Shown in pieces: positions 22,840 through 34,900 of a stretch of DNA of 64,000 nucleotides. The notes beneath the pieces are model-generated. The model was not told the origin of the DNA. It made no database searches and worked only from the letters and a program-made list of their open reading frames with translations. The stretch spans positions 997,001 to 1,061,000 of the forward strand of contig OU452219.1 of NCBI GenBank assembly GCA_911728455.2, read 5' to 3'. Position 1 is the stretch's first letter. Each line of letters opens with the position of its first letter. The DNA is from Marthasterias glacialis. Taxonomy: Eukaryota; Echinodermata; Asteroidea; Forcipulatida; Asteriidae. Position numbers and translations under genes: made by a program.

Positions 22840-23190
22840 ACGGCATTTCAATTTTTTAAGAACCACTGGAGTTTTAGATTTCAAGGAGCTTTTTGGAACT
22901 TTATCCTCAGCAGTGGAGAAGTAGATCAAGGAACAGGATTTCTTTTTATCTGAAGAAAGTAAAGCCGAATTCATACTATGGGAATGCGAATCCAATATTA
23001 CGTCACTCTCCTACATTCGCAGCGAATTTCACAAAAAGTTCTACACATTTCAACTTGAGCGAATAGTTCGTCGCGAATTGGTGACGTCAAATTCGCTTCG
23101 CCTGAAGTACGAACCGGGCTTAACACTTTTGTCTTTACCAGGTAGACATGAAAATGTTTGAATTCTGATATTGGTCTGAAATTTCTCATA
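22840..23190 (+). repeat. Dispersed repeat interrupted by a small MITE (22962-23121)
   Basis: The outer sequence matches 42265-42425: GAGAAGTAGATC, GCAGGATTTCTTTTT and ACCAGGTAGACA appear in the same order. In this copy the match is split by a 160-bp element with ends AAGCCGAATTC and GAACCGGGCTT, typical of a small inverted-repeat transposon rich in TTCGC/GCGAA. Order of events: repeat first, MITE second. Confidence 0.6.
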
Positions 23191-23847
23191 CCTGCTTACA
23201 AGAAGAACATAGCTCACCAACAAAAAAAAGGGGGTTACCAGCCAACATACAATATCATCATGTACATGTTTGTTACTTATGACTGGTTTACAAAGACTCT
23301 TACTAAGCTGACCAATTAGCTAAGCAGTAATTCGTCCCAGCAGCTCTTTTAAAATTTATGCCTCGGCAAGAACGGATTAAAACAAGTACTAAATAATCAG
23401 GAAACCATTGGTAAGAAATGCTTTGTGTCAACTGGAAGATACCCATGCGGTGCCAATGTGTTTCAGAAACGACGTATAATGTTTTAATATTTTGTTTTTA
23501 AACTGTCTAAGCCGCCCTCTATTGAAATCTGCCTGCCAGTGTGCACACACATGTAAGGTTAAGGAGTGTTGTCAAAAGTCACATAATTCAAAGGGGGGTC
23601 TGACCCCTGACATCACTCCTAATCTAAATTTGTGCCCAAAAAATGATTTGAGCACACACTGGCAGGCAGAAACGTTTTGCCGCAACGTCAGAGGGCACAC
23701 CAAAATGTGCTCTTTGGAAGAGCACATTTTGGAAGAGCAACAAGTTTGGTTTAAAATGCTGTAATATGTACTCAAAACGCGTAAGTTATTAAATTATATG
23801 CCATTTTCTTGTACAATTATAGTTCAATAACTCAAGTCAAATTTAAC

Positions 23848-24128
23848 CAGTTGGTGCCGGCTGACATGTATCCACGACCATAATTAATTCGAGCCAGGAA
23901 ACGGGGGACGTTGAAACACGCCATTATGTAAAATCAGAATACTGGAACAAAGGTCACCTGGACATTCCACTGCTGAGTGTGCACATAGCACGCACAGTCT
24001 GTGTAATGCTTATTTCACCCATACAAACAGGACAGATGGCATTCAATATTACGCAGATTTTTGGCTACTGTGCAGGCGTTATTGTGTAATCCCTGAAAAT
24101 GGAAAAATCCTGGCGGCAACTGGTTAAA
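23848..24128. repeat. Element with 'TAACCAGTTG...CAACTGGTTA' ends
   Basis: Begins TTAACCAGTTGGTGCCGGCTG and ends CTGGCGGCAACTGGTTA. The interior shares TAAAATCAGAATACTGGAAC and ATTCCACTGCTGAG with 40316-41056. It is probably a non-autonomous DNA element with about 18-bp inverted ends. Confidence 0.65.
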
Positions 24129-24287
24129 AGTAGAAGTTTTGAAAGAACATAATTTCTTCCATTGTACTATACAAGTTTACTATTAGGAGCAGTTTCTCTG
24201 GAAAGGGCTAAACTAAATAAATAAATCATTTAAAACGTTCACTTTTCAATGCCAACAATTTTCAATGAACATCTTCCATTTAGAGTC

Positions 24288-27111
24288 TTAATTCAATTTT
24301 TCCTCTTGTTTGGGGGTTGTTTCTTCCGGGACTTGTTGCAGCTTCCATTTGTCTCTCTGTTGCCTGTGGTACTTTACCTCCTCCGTAATGACACCAACTT
24401 TGAGATTTGGAAGTACATCTTCCAGCATGCTGGCAACCACCTTGCTATGGGGTACCCTCGGAAGATTGCTCATATTGATCCTCTTTAAGTTCCTATAAAA
24501 CAACAACAGGATAGAAGTAGCGATAAACCCATGACGTACCATCAAGTTTTTGGAAGAGTTATTTGATCCAAGCCGTCACTTTTTCAAGAAAAATGTCTAA
24601 CTTTGTTGTTTCACAATAATATATTTGGTTATAGCTTCACCTCTACTATTACTTCCTATTTCCCACACCATTTAAAGCTTTAAACATCACTTATTTGAAA
24701 AAAAAGGTGTAAGAAATCTGTCAGTTTGAAAAAAGACTGTACCTGAGACGAGTTAGACTAGAAAATCCATGCTCGGTAATTTGTGGACATTTGTTGATGT
24801 TTAGATGTGTGAGTGAATCTTGAATATGTACAAGGCATGACAGACAACTGTCATCAATGTAGGGGCATCCTTCAAAGCTCAGAAGCTTCACTTCTTTTAA
24901 TTTAGCTGTTAGAAAAATACGAGAAAAACATCAACAAAAATTAAGACTATTTGAAAATATAAAAGATATCAATTCCGACTCCCTGATCCTCATAAATCCT
25001 CCCAAATCCTCTTCTGGAAATTGTCCGATTGCGGAGGATTGAGGACTGAAGGTCCAAAAAACAATTGCTTATTACTGGTCCAGGCATTCAAATCTTATCC
25101 AAGTCCAAACAAGTTGGTGTGGAATGACCCAAGAGTGGAGGGTGGAGGTAGCCAGTGGTTCGCAGAAGTAAGGGTTTACAAATATTTTTAAGAAAAAGGG
25201 AAAATTAAATGGACAGTTTTTTTTCCTCACTTTGTTTAGAGTAAAGTTTATGTACCTCCAATGCAAAATATGCAAAAGATGTAAATCCAAGGTGGCCTGC
25301 TTCAGATGAATTTGCATAAGTATGAGCCCCCCCCCCTTTTAGGACACTAGGTGGCAGCAGACTTACCAGGTAAATCCATTGTTCTCAGATATGTGCACAT
25401 GCTCAGAACTACGCCAACAATGGACATTTACCTGGTAAGTCTGCTGCCAGTCCTTCATGACAATCACGACTTACTGATTTTTGCCATGCCATTATAGTCA
25501 ACAACTGTTTCTTTTGCATCGATAGCATCAATGTTGTAGCTCCTTATCTCATCAATAGGAGGAGGTTTTAGCAGACCTATTGCCTCCGAGGTGTACCACT
25601 TTCCATTGGTGAAGCGTACTTTAGCATTGAGGCTGATCAGCCAGAGAAATGCTGCTATGTCCGGGGGATACTTCTCTTCATCCTTGGCGCTCTTTGTACT
25701 GCATGAGGATTGAATTTTAAATAAAAAGGGAAAGAATGTTATTTGTAATCTGGACCTACAATGTAGGAAAACTAACCCTTCTATTATGTGCATACTCCAA
25801 CTTGCCACAAAATCTCCCATATGGTATTCACACCACAGTGAACTAACCCATGCTACACTGTTCTGTCATTGCATCATGCGATCCATCAGTGCAACAGATT
25901 GCCACTGTAGAAATGAACCAAGGTTGAGAACCTTATCTCTCCCAACAGTGGCCCAAATTCCATTGCAATGGGAGAATTTTGAGACGATAGCGGGCGTCCC
26001 ACAGACCGGTCCTTTTCCATTGTTTTCATCACTGAGAACAATGGAAAAGGACCGGTCTGTGGGACGCCCGCTATCGTCTCAAAAGTCTCCCATTGAGCAC
26101 AGCTGGTGGCTTCTCCAGTTTACCACTCTCATTGAAGCACCTTGGGCAATGGCTGTACTCTCTGTATCAGAATGTTTGTGCCACAAAATGCCATTTTTAT
26201 GGCATCATGAGGTAGGGTTGGTTTTCTCAAGAAACATGCTGATCGTAGGAGGGGTTTATAAATTAACCAAAATCCATTGAAGTCCATTGACAGATTTTAC
26301 CGTTGACTTACTGTACAGCCATACTACATCGCAGTAGTTTGGTGGGAAGCCCAGCATGTTATAACTGCGCAGTGGCCTGACAAATGACTAGAAGCCATCA
26401 GTGATGCTGATCAGGCTTTCTATTAAGCATTCTATCAGATTAATCCAAGCAGCTCCTTCATTGGCGTTTACACCACAGCAGCTATAGCCGTGTCGAGTAC
26501 GCGCACGCACTCTGAATCCTCCATGCTGATTGGTACATATGCGCGCTGATACGCTATTATCATGCAGCAGCCATAGCTGCGATGGTGTAAAACACCATAA
26601 ACTAAAACGAACGCTGCTCGGATTAGTGTATATGGAGCAACACATCCAGCTGAACACTGAAGTAAAAGTGGAAACTTAAATGCAGATAAAGATTCATTTA
26701 TAACGAAAGAAGTACAAATATCAGGGGAGGGTAGACTCTGATAAAAGTTCTACACCTAAGTTTGGCTGTCCCAAGTGATAAAAACTTTTTTTAGCAGTTG
26801 GGGTTTAAATGCACTTTGGACTCGGGATTCTTCTGTTTCCATATTTAAAAGATGATATCAAAACTGAAATACACTCACACGTTAGCCTCAAATTTCTTGA
26901 ATTTCTTGATTCTTTTTGGAAGCTTTTTGAGGTAATATATTATTGACATCTGCCTGTATTGAGAGTATGTCACCTGCTCCCGTAGAGGGCTAAGAATTGT
27001 CCTGAAATTTCTTCTTGATACACTTGATCCGTATCTGCAACAAGTATACGCTGTGGATGTGCTATTCAGCACCAGTCGAAAAGCTGATATTAATGCAGTT
27101 CCGCAATTCAT
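24288..27111 (-). CDS. DMAC2: DMAC2/DMAC2L-family mitochondrial assembly factor, 4 exons
   Basis: Homologue of the leucine-rich proteins DMAC2 (ATP5SL, complex I distal membrane-arm assembly) and DMAC2L (ATP5S). Exons on the minus strand: 26879-27111, 25475-25698, 24743-24905, 24288-24492. They sum to 825 nt (274 aa) with GT-AG introns and consistent phases. The N-terminus is Arg/Ser-rich and acid-free at first, as for a mitochondrial targeting peptide. Diagnostic stretches are AKVRFTNGKWYTSE, YNIDAIDAKE then VDYNGM, and leucine-rich repeats SFEGCPYIDDSCLSCL, LNINKCPQITEHGFSSL, NLKRINMSNLPRV. Residues VDYNGM favour DMAC2 over DMAC2L, but I cannot settle orthology without a tree. Introns carry two palindromic MITEs. 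It is divergent to CCS. Confidence 0.88.
25338..25450. repeat. MITE, 'CAATGGGAGAC' family, copy 2 (outer ends lost)
   Basis: Inner arms AGGTGGCAGCAGACTTACCA and complement with loop TGTGCACATGCTCAGAACTA. It lies in DMAC2 intron 2, only about 25 bp from the 5' splice site of exon 2 (at 25474). The arms contain the splice-donor-like CAGGTAAAT on + and CTGGTAAGT on -. Confidence 0.75.
25968..26096. repeat. Near-perfect palindromic MITE sharing the 'CAATGGGAGA' end
   Basis: Arms of about 58 bp (CAATGGGAGA at the edge, GACGATAGCGGGCGTCCCAC and GACCGGTCCTTTTCCATTG inside) around a short loop TTTTCATCACTGAG. The outer ends match the MITE family at 22256 and 58812, but the interior differs. The arms are almost identical, so the insertion or homogenisation is recent. 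In DMAC2 intron 1. Confidence 0.85.
26462..26600. repeat. Small inverted-repeat element
   Basis: TTTACACCACAGCAGCTATAG on the left faces the complement of CCATAGCTGCGATGGTGTAAA on the right, with about 90 bp between. In DMAC2 intron 1. Confidence 0.5.
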
Positions 27112-27449
27112 GACGGATGTTGATACCGATTACAGGCTGGGGTTGGTTGTGAAGTAAACTTTCTTAAATGTTGTGTGCCGACCACACGTGGTGAACTGAA
27201 AAAGGAAGAAAAAAGTTAGGGTTGATATAGAAATAAAACAAAAGTACTGGTACTGACGTTTGTGTCGCGCTACTCTAAATTGGCTTTAATGCGTTCACAG
27301 CCATTTTTTAGGCAAAATGTAGCATCGAATATGTAGCTGTTTTGACCTCAGCGCGAGGGTATCCTTTTCTGTACTAAATGCTCATAGTGACATCATAGAT
27401 CTATACTAGTATACACATATGGACTGGCAATGAGGGAAATAGTGCACGT

Positions 27450-27690
27450 CTATGCAACCCGAGGGCCTGTGAGTGACCAGGAGAGGGTCCTATTTCCCAA
27501 GGCCGAAGGCCGAGGGAAATAGGACCTTCTCCTGGTCACTCACAGGCCTGAGATGCGTGTGGTGCAGATTTCATGCACTAGGGTATATTATAACACACCT
27601 CTCCCTAGTTCTTTATCCTGATTGGCTGAAACACGGTCGCGTGGGGTGAACTAATACAGCCTAGTGCATGAAATCTGCACCACACGCACC
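27450..27690. repeat. Two adjacent palindromes
   Basis: First palindrome 27463-27551: GGGCCTGTGAGTGACCAGGA and GGGTCCTATTTCCC face their complements around CCGAAGGCC. Second palindrome 27552-27690: GCGTGTGGTGCAGATTTCAT and GCACTAGG face their complements across about 75 bp. Both lie in the DMAC2-CCS intergenic region. Confidence 0.75.
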
Positions 27691-27742
27691 GCACACGCTT
27701 CTTTTCGGGGAAATAGAGACAGGCCTCCCATGTGAGGCTGGT

Positions 27743-27826
27743 GTAGACCCAGTAACTGGGGTGCGGTAATGTCAAAATCTCAAAAAAGGAGTACAGCGCC
27801 CCAGTTAAAGGGTCTACAACAATGCA
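27743..27826. repeat. MITE, 'TAGACCCAGTAACTGGGGCGC' family, copy 1
   Basis: Starts TAGACCCAGTAACTGGGG and ends in a diverged complement, AAGGGTCTA. The interior holds TCAAAATCTCAAAAAAGGAG. No matching target duplication is visible for this copy. Confidence 0.7.
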
Positions 27827-28245
27827 ATACAAGGGGTCAATACCATATTGATACGAGATTGGGAGAAATGATTGTTGGGAACCAAATTAATTTAGTGTAA
27901 CATAAATTGATTAATAACTGAAGACTTAGAAGTTAGAGTGCAATATCGTTCAATGGAAATACACAAAACAGGCACAAGTGACAAGGGTAAGGCAGTGCAC
28001 TGCATGCACCAGTCAGTGAATGTAATTTTTTTTTTGCATGTATTAATTATTTCAGTCACAACTAGTCAACAAAAGCAATCAATACAATACAATGTATGTA
28101 GGCCCATTGAATACACAGTACACTTAACTATTAATAGCCTAAACTACAGCTCTTGAGTTCCAATGTTTCAACCTAGCCGTAGTACCGAGTACTACAGTAG
28201 CTACTGTACTAGTGTTATGTTATGCCATAACTTATGGGATCGACG

Positions 28246-28352
28246 TAGACCCAGTAACTGGGGCGCTGTACTCCTTTTTTGAGATTTTGACATTATCTGT
28301 CGTAGATAATAAATCTCAAAAAAGGAGTACAGCGCCCTAGTTACTGGGTCTA
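28246..28352. repeat. MITE, same family, copy 2, with 9-bp duplication
   Basis: A 107-bp palindrome with ends TAGACCCAGTAACTGGGGCG and complement ending GGGTCTA. It is flanked by direct repeats GGATCGACG at 28237-28245 and 28353-28361. Confidence 0.88.
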
Positions 28353-28944
28353 GGATCGACGTAGAAAATAACTAACACTCAGAAGTTTGTGGATACACAA
28401 TACACAGTATATACACACAGTATATACACAGTACTTTATTGGAGCAATCAGATTTGTATGTCTTGCATCGAACTCCTTCTATAGACTACTTCCATAGTGC
28501 TCCTTGGATCAATTCCTTAACATCACTTATTCTGTACTTGTAATACTAATAGGAAATCTTCAAGGGCAAAAACAATGGTTAGGTGTCAACTTCAACGAGA
28601 AGGAGTTATTCAGAAATATAACTGGGTCATTTTAATTCTATAACATGAAAGCGCCGAAAGCTTACCACTAGCAACAGCGAGCCGACAAAACTTCGAAAAG
28701 GGCTTCCTCGAAAAGTTCCCTCCAGTCCAGTGGTGTGGCTAGTGTGGCAACTCGCTCGTTATGGTCGACCACCATCACTCTGTTGGGTGGGAAGGATAGG
28801 GGGGGGGGGCGCGGCGAGGGGAATTCTCTGACACTAGAGGGCCTCCTTCTCATTAATGAGGCAAGATCAGAAAAATAAAACAACACACCAGCCCCACTGA
28901 CTGAGAGCTGAGACTGATGAGATGAGACTAAGCTCTGACGAAGA

Positions 28945-31900
28945 ATGGATACTCCGGTAAAGGTAGGACTTATAAAAGTTTGAAATAATTAAGAGAAGCA
29001 ACGTAACAACTACTAACTAATTAAGACAATTTCTCTTCGAAAAAGTTTAATTTACGGCTTGCCTACCTGGACTACGTAGGTGGGATGGGGATGATATTGC
29101 CATTTTTGTTTGATTGGTTAGTGGTTTGGGAGTTTTTGTAGGTAAAGGGATGTTTTTCATTGTGGATGTGTCTTTTTCTGTTCAACAAAGTTTGTTTCAG
29201 TGTTTGTGATTAGAATTGGGAGGTAGATACTGGCCATGGCATGATTGAAGGGATTGGGTAAACTTGCCTCCATGGGTAAACTTGGGTTTATGTTCTCTTG
29301 TCATTACATTAGTTGTGATGATCGGTCGTAACCCTCCATCCCCCCGACCATTGGGAGGATGGATGGAGGGTTATGATCATCGCAACTAGGTCTTCATGGT
29401 CTTGTGTGTCATCTGACTCCAGGGCTCATGCTTAGCACTAGCCTGGTGCACATTGTCTAGTAAAAACTGCTATGGGTTAGTAAAAACTGCTATGGGTTAG
29501 TAAACACCACATCTCAACTTGCCCTGTGGGCTACTAAAAACTGTACAACTTACTTGTTTATAATGCTCATACTTCTTCCCTTTTCAGATGTGAATAATAC
29601 ATTTTAGAAATGTGTTAGTTTATTTTTGAGTGTGTGAGTGTAATGTCCAGTTAAACTGGTGGTGATCACTACCATTCAGTATCAGAAAGATACATTTATG
29701 ACAATACATGTTTAAAATTTGGGCAACAAAAACTTCCTGGGGGCAAGTAAAATGCACAGTTTACTAGCCCCTTGGGCTACTTTACAAAAAGCTTAAGCGC
29801 AAGGCCTGGACTCTGAGTCTGAGATGAAGCAACCAAGGAAGACATGTTTTATTTCAGAGAAGTAAATCATTACGTTTTTAAATCAGACATTGATTACAAT
29901 TTAGACCCAGTAACTGGGGCGCTGTACTCCTTTTTTATATATTTTGACTTGGACAATCGTACTACTACTACTACTAGCGCCCCAGGGAAACATCATGGGG
30001 TATCCACTGTGATGAAGGCGATTCGCTATATGATGGTGTGATACCCTGTTCCAAAAAATTGACCCAAAAGAAGCCAGTAGGTAGTTTTTCAGCAATTTTG
30101 TTGAGTCTTTGTAGTAGTTTGGGCAATTTTTTTGGAACAGGGTATTACACCATCATACTCATAGCGAATCACTTTCATCGCAGCTGATACCGCCATGCTT
30201 CCCTGGTGCACTAGAAGTAGTACGACCATCCAAGTCAAAATTTCAAAAAAGGAGTACAGCGCCCCAGTTGCTGGGTCTAGATTACAATTATAGGCCTGTC
30301 TAAATTTTAAAAATATTTTTTTATTTTAACTATTTTTATGTAAAGTAACAACACTAAAACAAAATAACAATAAAACAGTTCAAAACAAAATTGACCTCAA
30401 AGATAAGATTTGGTGATTGCTATGACCAGGATCAAGGCATTACTTGAATAGTGAGTAATGACATTTCTTAGCAGGCAAAATATAAAACATTTTGTCCAGA
30501 GCAACCATTACTCTACATTTCTTCAACTACTATTTGACATATTTCCTAGAGAAGGTAATAACTTGCATGTGGAATAATTCCTGACCTTTATTTGTTTTAG
30601 GTGGAATTTGCAGTGCAGATGACATGTCAGAAATGTGTTGATAATATCAAGAACACACTCGAAGGAGTCGATGGTAAGATTACACCAGTAATGGGCTTGA
30701 CATGTACAGGATGCATGGCGAGACTGGGAAACATCTTCATACTTAAGAACCATCAAGGTCAAATTTTCATGGCTTTGCTTACCGTGAAATCCTTTGCTTA
30801 TGGCCCATAGAATTCAGTGCTTTACAGAATGCCATAAGCGCAGAATTCAGCGGTAAGCAATACCATACAAAATTGGACCTGTACTGATTGCTACTTCAAG
30901 CAAAGTTGTCACCCTCATTTTAGACCTGGAATAGACCTTTATCATGGTGCGGCCATCTTGATTTTCTCCCATTCAAACCAATGTAACCACGCCGAGGCTC
31001 GAAGGGCACATAGTCTGGTTCCTTTTTTTACAAGGAATATTAGCATGTATTACTGTTATTGGATACAGGGAACATGACCAAGATGGTGGCAGCATGATAA
31101 AGGTCTGTTACACGGATGCTATGTCCTGGTCTTGGTCTTGGTGCCCCTTGGGAAACCATAGACTTCAAGATTTTCCAACGGAAGTGCCCTTTGTGAAATG
31201 AAAATGGCCTTGCCCTCTCAAAGATTGAAATCCCAGGCCTGTCATTTTAGTTATTTTTTAGCCCCTTTCACACTAGACAAATTTCCCAGGGAATTCCCTG
31301 GACAATTTGGTTGACCTTTTCACACTTGAATTGCTAACCCTGGGAAAAGGAATCAGCCATAATTGATTTATATTTGCTGTTTTTTTAGTGTTATCATTAT
31401 TTGTGAATTGATGTGTCTGATAATTACTCAAACAATTAATAAAAAAGGCTTTATTGAGATGATAGGCTGTTTGTTGTTGTAGGTGTGTCATCTTTTGACA
31501 TCAACCTGGCCCACGAGCAAGTGATTGTTGAGAGTATCCTGCCGTCATCTCAGTTGCTGGAGTTACTGGAGTCCACTGGGAGGAGAGCCCTCATTAAAGG
31601 GCAAGGGGTGTCTACTGGTAAGATCTTAGGAAGGTCTCAAGGAGGCTGGTTGCACTGGAAGAGGCTTAACTCCAAAACACCAGTTAACTCAACCAGCGGC
31701 GTAGCCAGGATTTTTTCAATGGGGGGGGGGGGCATGGCTTTTTAGTAAGGGGGGGGGCAGGGTTTTTAATCAATTACATGTCTTCGGATTTTTTTCAAGG
31801 GGGAACTTGGGGGGCACTGGAATTTTTTTTTTCTTGGGGGGGGGGGGGGGCCACGTGCCCCCAGGCTATGCCGCTGAATTCAGCAACTTACAGCTGGGCC

Positions 31901-34900
31901 ACTGATCCAATCCATGTCAAATTTTGAATTTTTTCAATTAAGTTAAAGTAACATAATATTCTAATACTGCAACAAAAAAATAAAGAGTTACCCTGAGGGC
32001 AAAAGGATAATTTGAAATTAAAAGCAAAATTTCAAATCCGTCTTAAAGTTAAAAGGATTAGAGACCAGACAGGAATGTGGATTACTTTTAGGGATAAAAG
32101 TTAGTACTTTTATGCTTACCCTATTTTTGTTGAAGGAAGAGGCTTACCGGCCTTCTGATTTGGCGCTGACTTTCCTCAGGCAGGTGACTTCGATTAAGTT
32201 ATGGGTTTTACTTATAAATACTTATTTACAATATAAATCTAACTAGGATTAATACAGTAATGCCTATTTAAATTAGATGGTGTCCTACAGCCAGACAGTC
32301 ATTGTCTAGGAGTGCTATACTGCCAAGTCATTTTCTATCTGGCCTTGGACAACCACTACAAATATCAAAAGTAAAAAGAAACTAGCTATAAAGTACTATG
32401 AAGTGCAGGCACTGACAGCTGGAGAGTGAGTGAGAAAGTCTTTTTGTCTACATGTGTTTTTATACCAACATATGTCCTATTGGAGATTACTGTATGGGGT
32501 GTATTGGTATATACAAAAGAAAGTCAACTCAATGCATATATACAAATGATTACAAAGTAGATGTTAATATTTGCATCGGGAGAATGAATATAAATTTCAA
32601 TTTGCCTTTCAATTTGCCTATTGTTGCTATCACACATCGGTGTAAGGCAAATTGAAATTTAGATTACAAAGTACTTGTGGTTTTGCTCTCCCTGGCTAAA
32701 TTGAAAAGCCTAATATTGCTATTATTCAACCACTGACAGTCTGTTACATCTGTTTTACAGCTGTCAATGGAATTTCACTTCATACTAATACAGTGTCTTG
32801 GGTTTTTAAATAGGGCACATACATCCTAGCAGCAAGATGAAGGTGCTTTACAACACCAATCCCTGTTCATAAGGCAAACTTTAACCAATCCACAAACTTT
32901 CTCAATTCCCTAGGGAGCATACTACCCCAAGCTGCTGAAATTATCGTTAAGGGGTGAATCTAACATGATAACATATCAGCCCTGGCAGGTTCCTATTTAT
33001 ACACCTGAGAGAAGGTCTTGCTCAAGGACACAAAATGTCATGACCGGGATTCGAACTACACTCTGATGACCAGGCCATCAGAATTTGAGTTCGCTGTGCT
33101 AGACCGTGGCATGCCACGATTGTGGGCATATTGTAGACTTGTTGGTAAACCATTGTATCTGTCATGGATTTATATTATTATTGGTGTTGTATAGGACCTT
33201 TCACTTTTGGGTGATAGGTTTGGTGTTGTATGATCTCTCTTTTTTCATTTCAACAGACAAGCATCTTGGCGCATCAGTTTCGATTTTAGACACCCCCCAC
33301 GATGGTCCCATCAAAGGAGTCATCCGAATGCTTCAATTGGCAAATAACAGGTGCATCATTGAAGGAACAGTAGATGGACTTACACCAGGTGCACACGCAT
33401 TGAATATTCATGAGTATGGGGACCTCTCTGATGGATGTAACAGGTAGGTCAGGGTTTGGTGACATTTGCATATTTGAATGAATGTGTAATGATTAATTAA
33501 GAAGAGGTGTGTCATGCTGCTGTGCTGCAGCTGAATGGTTTAAATCACTGGGGTAGAGCTGAGCTCACATGATCCATCAAGTAATAAACCACAAGGGAAA
33601 CTGTCTGGGTAAAAATAAATCAACGTGGGGTGGACAAAGATAATTTGACTAGAGATTTGAACATGCGACCTCCAGGTTTACGTGCTGGTAGCTGGTGCTG
33701 TATCAACTGAGCTTACTAGTCTTAGTGGTTGTGTGACTTCTGACTGGTGCCCCCAAACACACAGATATCATGGCTAGATAGCTCAGTTGGTAGAGCACCG
33801 GCACATAATAATAATAATAATAGTAATAATCTGCAGTTCTTATATAGCGCTTTATCACACCCGATGGGCGTCTCAAAGCGCTCTGTATTTTTTCCTGCAA
33901 GGTATGATGAGTTACATTTTTGAAGTATGAGACCTGTTCCTTTACATAGCACCATGTAAATGGTTTACAAGGTGCTGTGGCGCAATTTGAAGCCAGAGGT
34001 CGCAGGTTCAAATCCCGCTCCAGTCAATTTTACTTGGTTCACCCCAAACTTGATTGTCTCATAATCTACTAAGGTTTGCGGTAACACCATCTACATGATT
34101 CTCTTTTACAGAACTAAGTGCATGTGTTTACTGTGTACGTAATCAGATCACCACATGCTTTCATATTGTAGGCTGGCATAGTTTATCTATTATTAAAAAC
34201 CACAGTGGATGATGTTGAATGGTCGGACAGTAAGAGGGTTAAATACCTTATTCTAAAAGTGTAATCACTTTTATTATTCATCTTAATTGCAATTGTCACT
34301 GTAACTTTGTGCAGTGCATTGAGGATTCCTTAGGTTTTGAAATGTGCTTTATAAGAATCTGTTTATTGGGTATTACATTTTAGTATCCTATTCGTCATTT
34401 ATTTTAAGATGGAAATTGTTTGATTATTGTCTTAAGTGTTTATGCTTGATATGTGGGAAAGAATGAAATGCATATTGCCACCTCAGAAATGATACCATAA
34501 TGACTTTGTTTTTTTACATTCAACCTTTTTGTGGAATGATATCATTTTGGGTTTACTCTAACACAGTTGTGGGATGCACTTTAATCCAACCAACTCAAGA
34601 CATGGAGGTCCAACTGATGAGGAACGGGTAAGATCTCATTTTGTATTTTTATTGGGTCACAACCAGAGTGAAAATCATTTAGAATTTGAAGTTGACCTCT
34701 ATGCCAGTGATCTCAGCCCAATTTCTTGGGAAATTCTGCGCTTACGGCGCCCTGCAAAGCGTTTGATTCTGTGGGATGTAAGCTCAGTGTGCCAGTTACC
34801 AGTGCCATGAAATTGGGCTCAGTTACACTGGTGGTAAATGGAAAGAAAGCCATTTTCTTGAGGAAAGAACTGAAAATGTTGAAACTTTTAACATATACAC

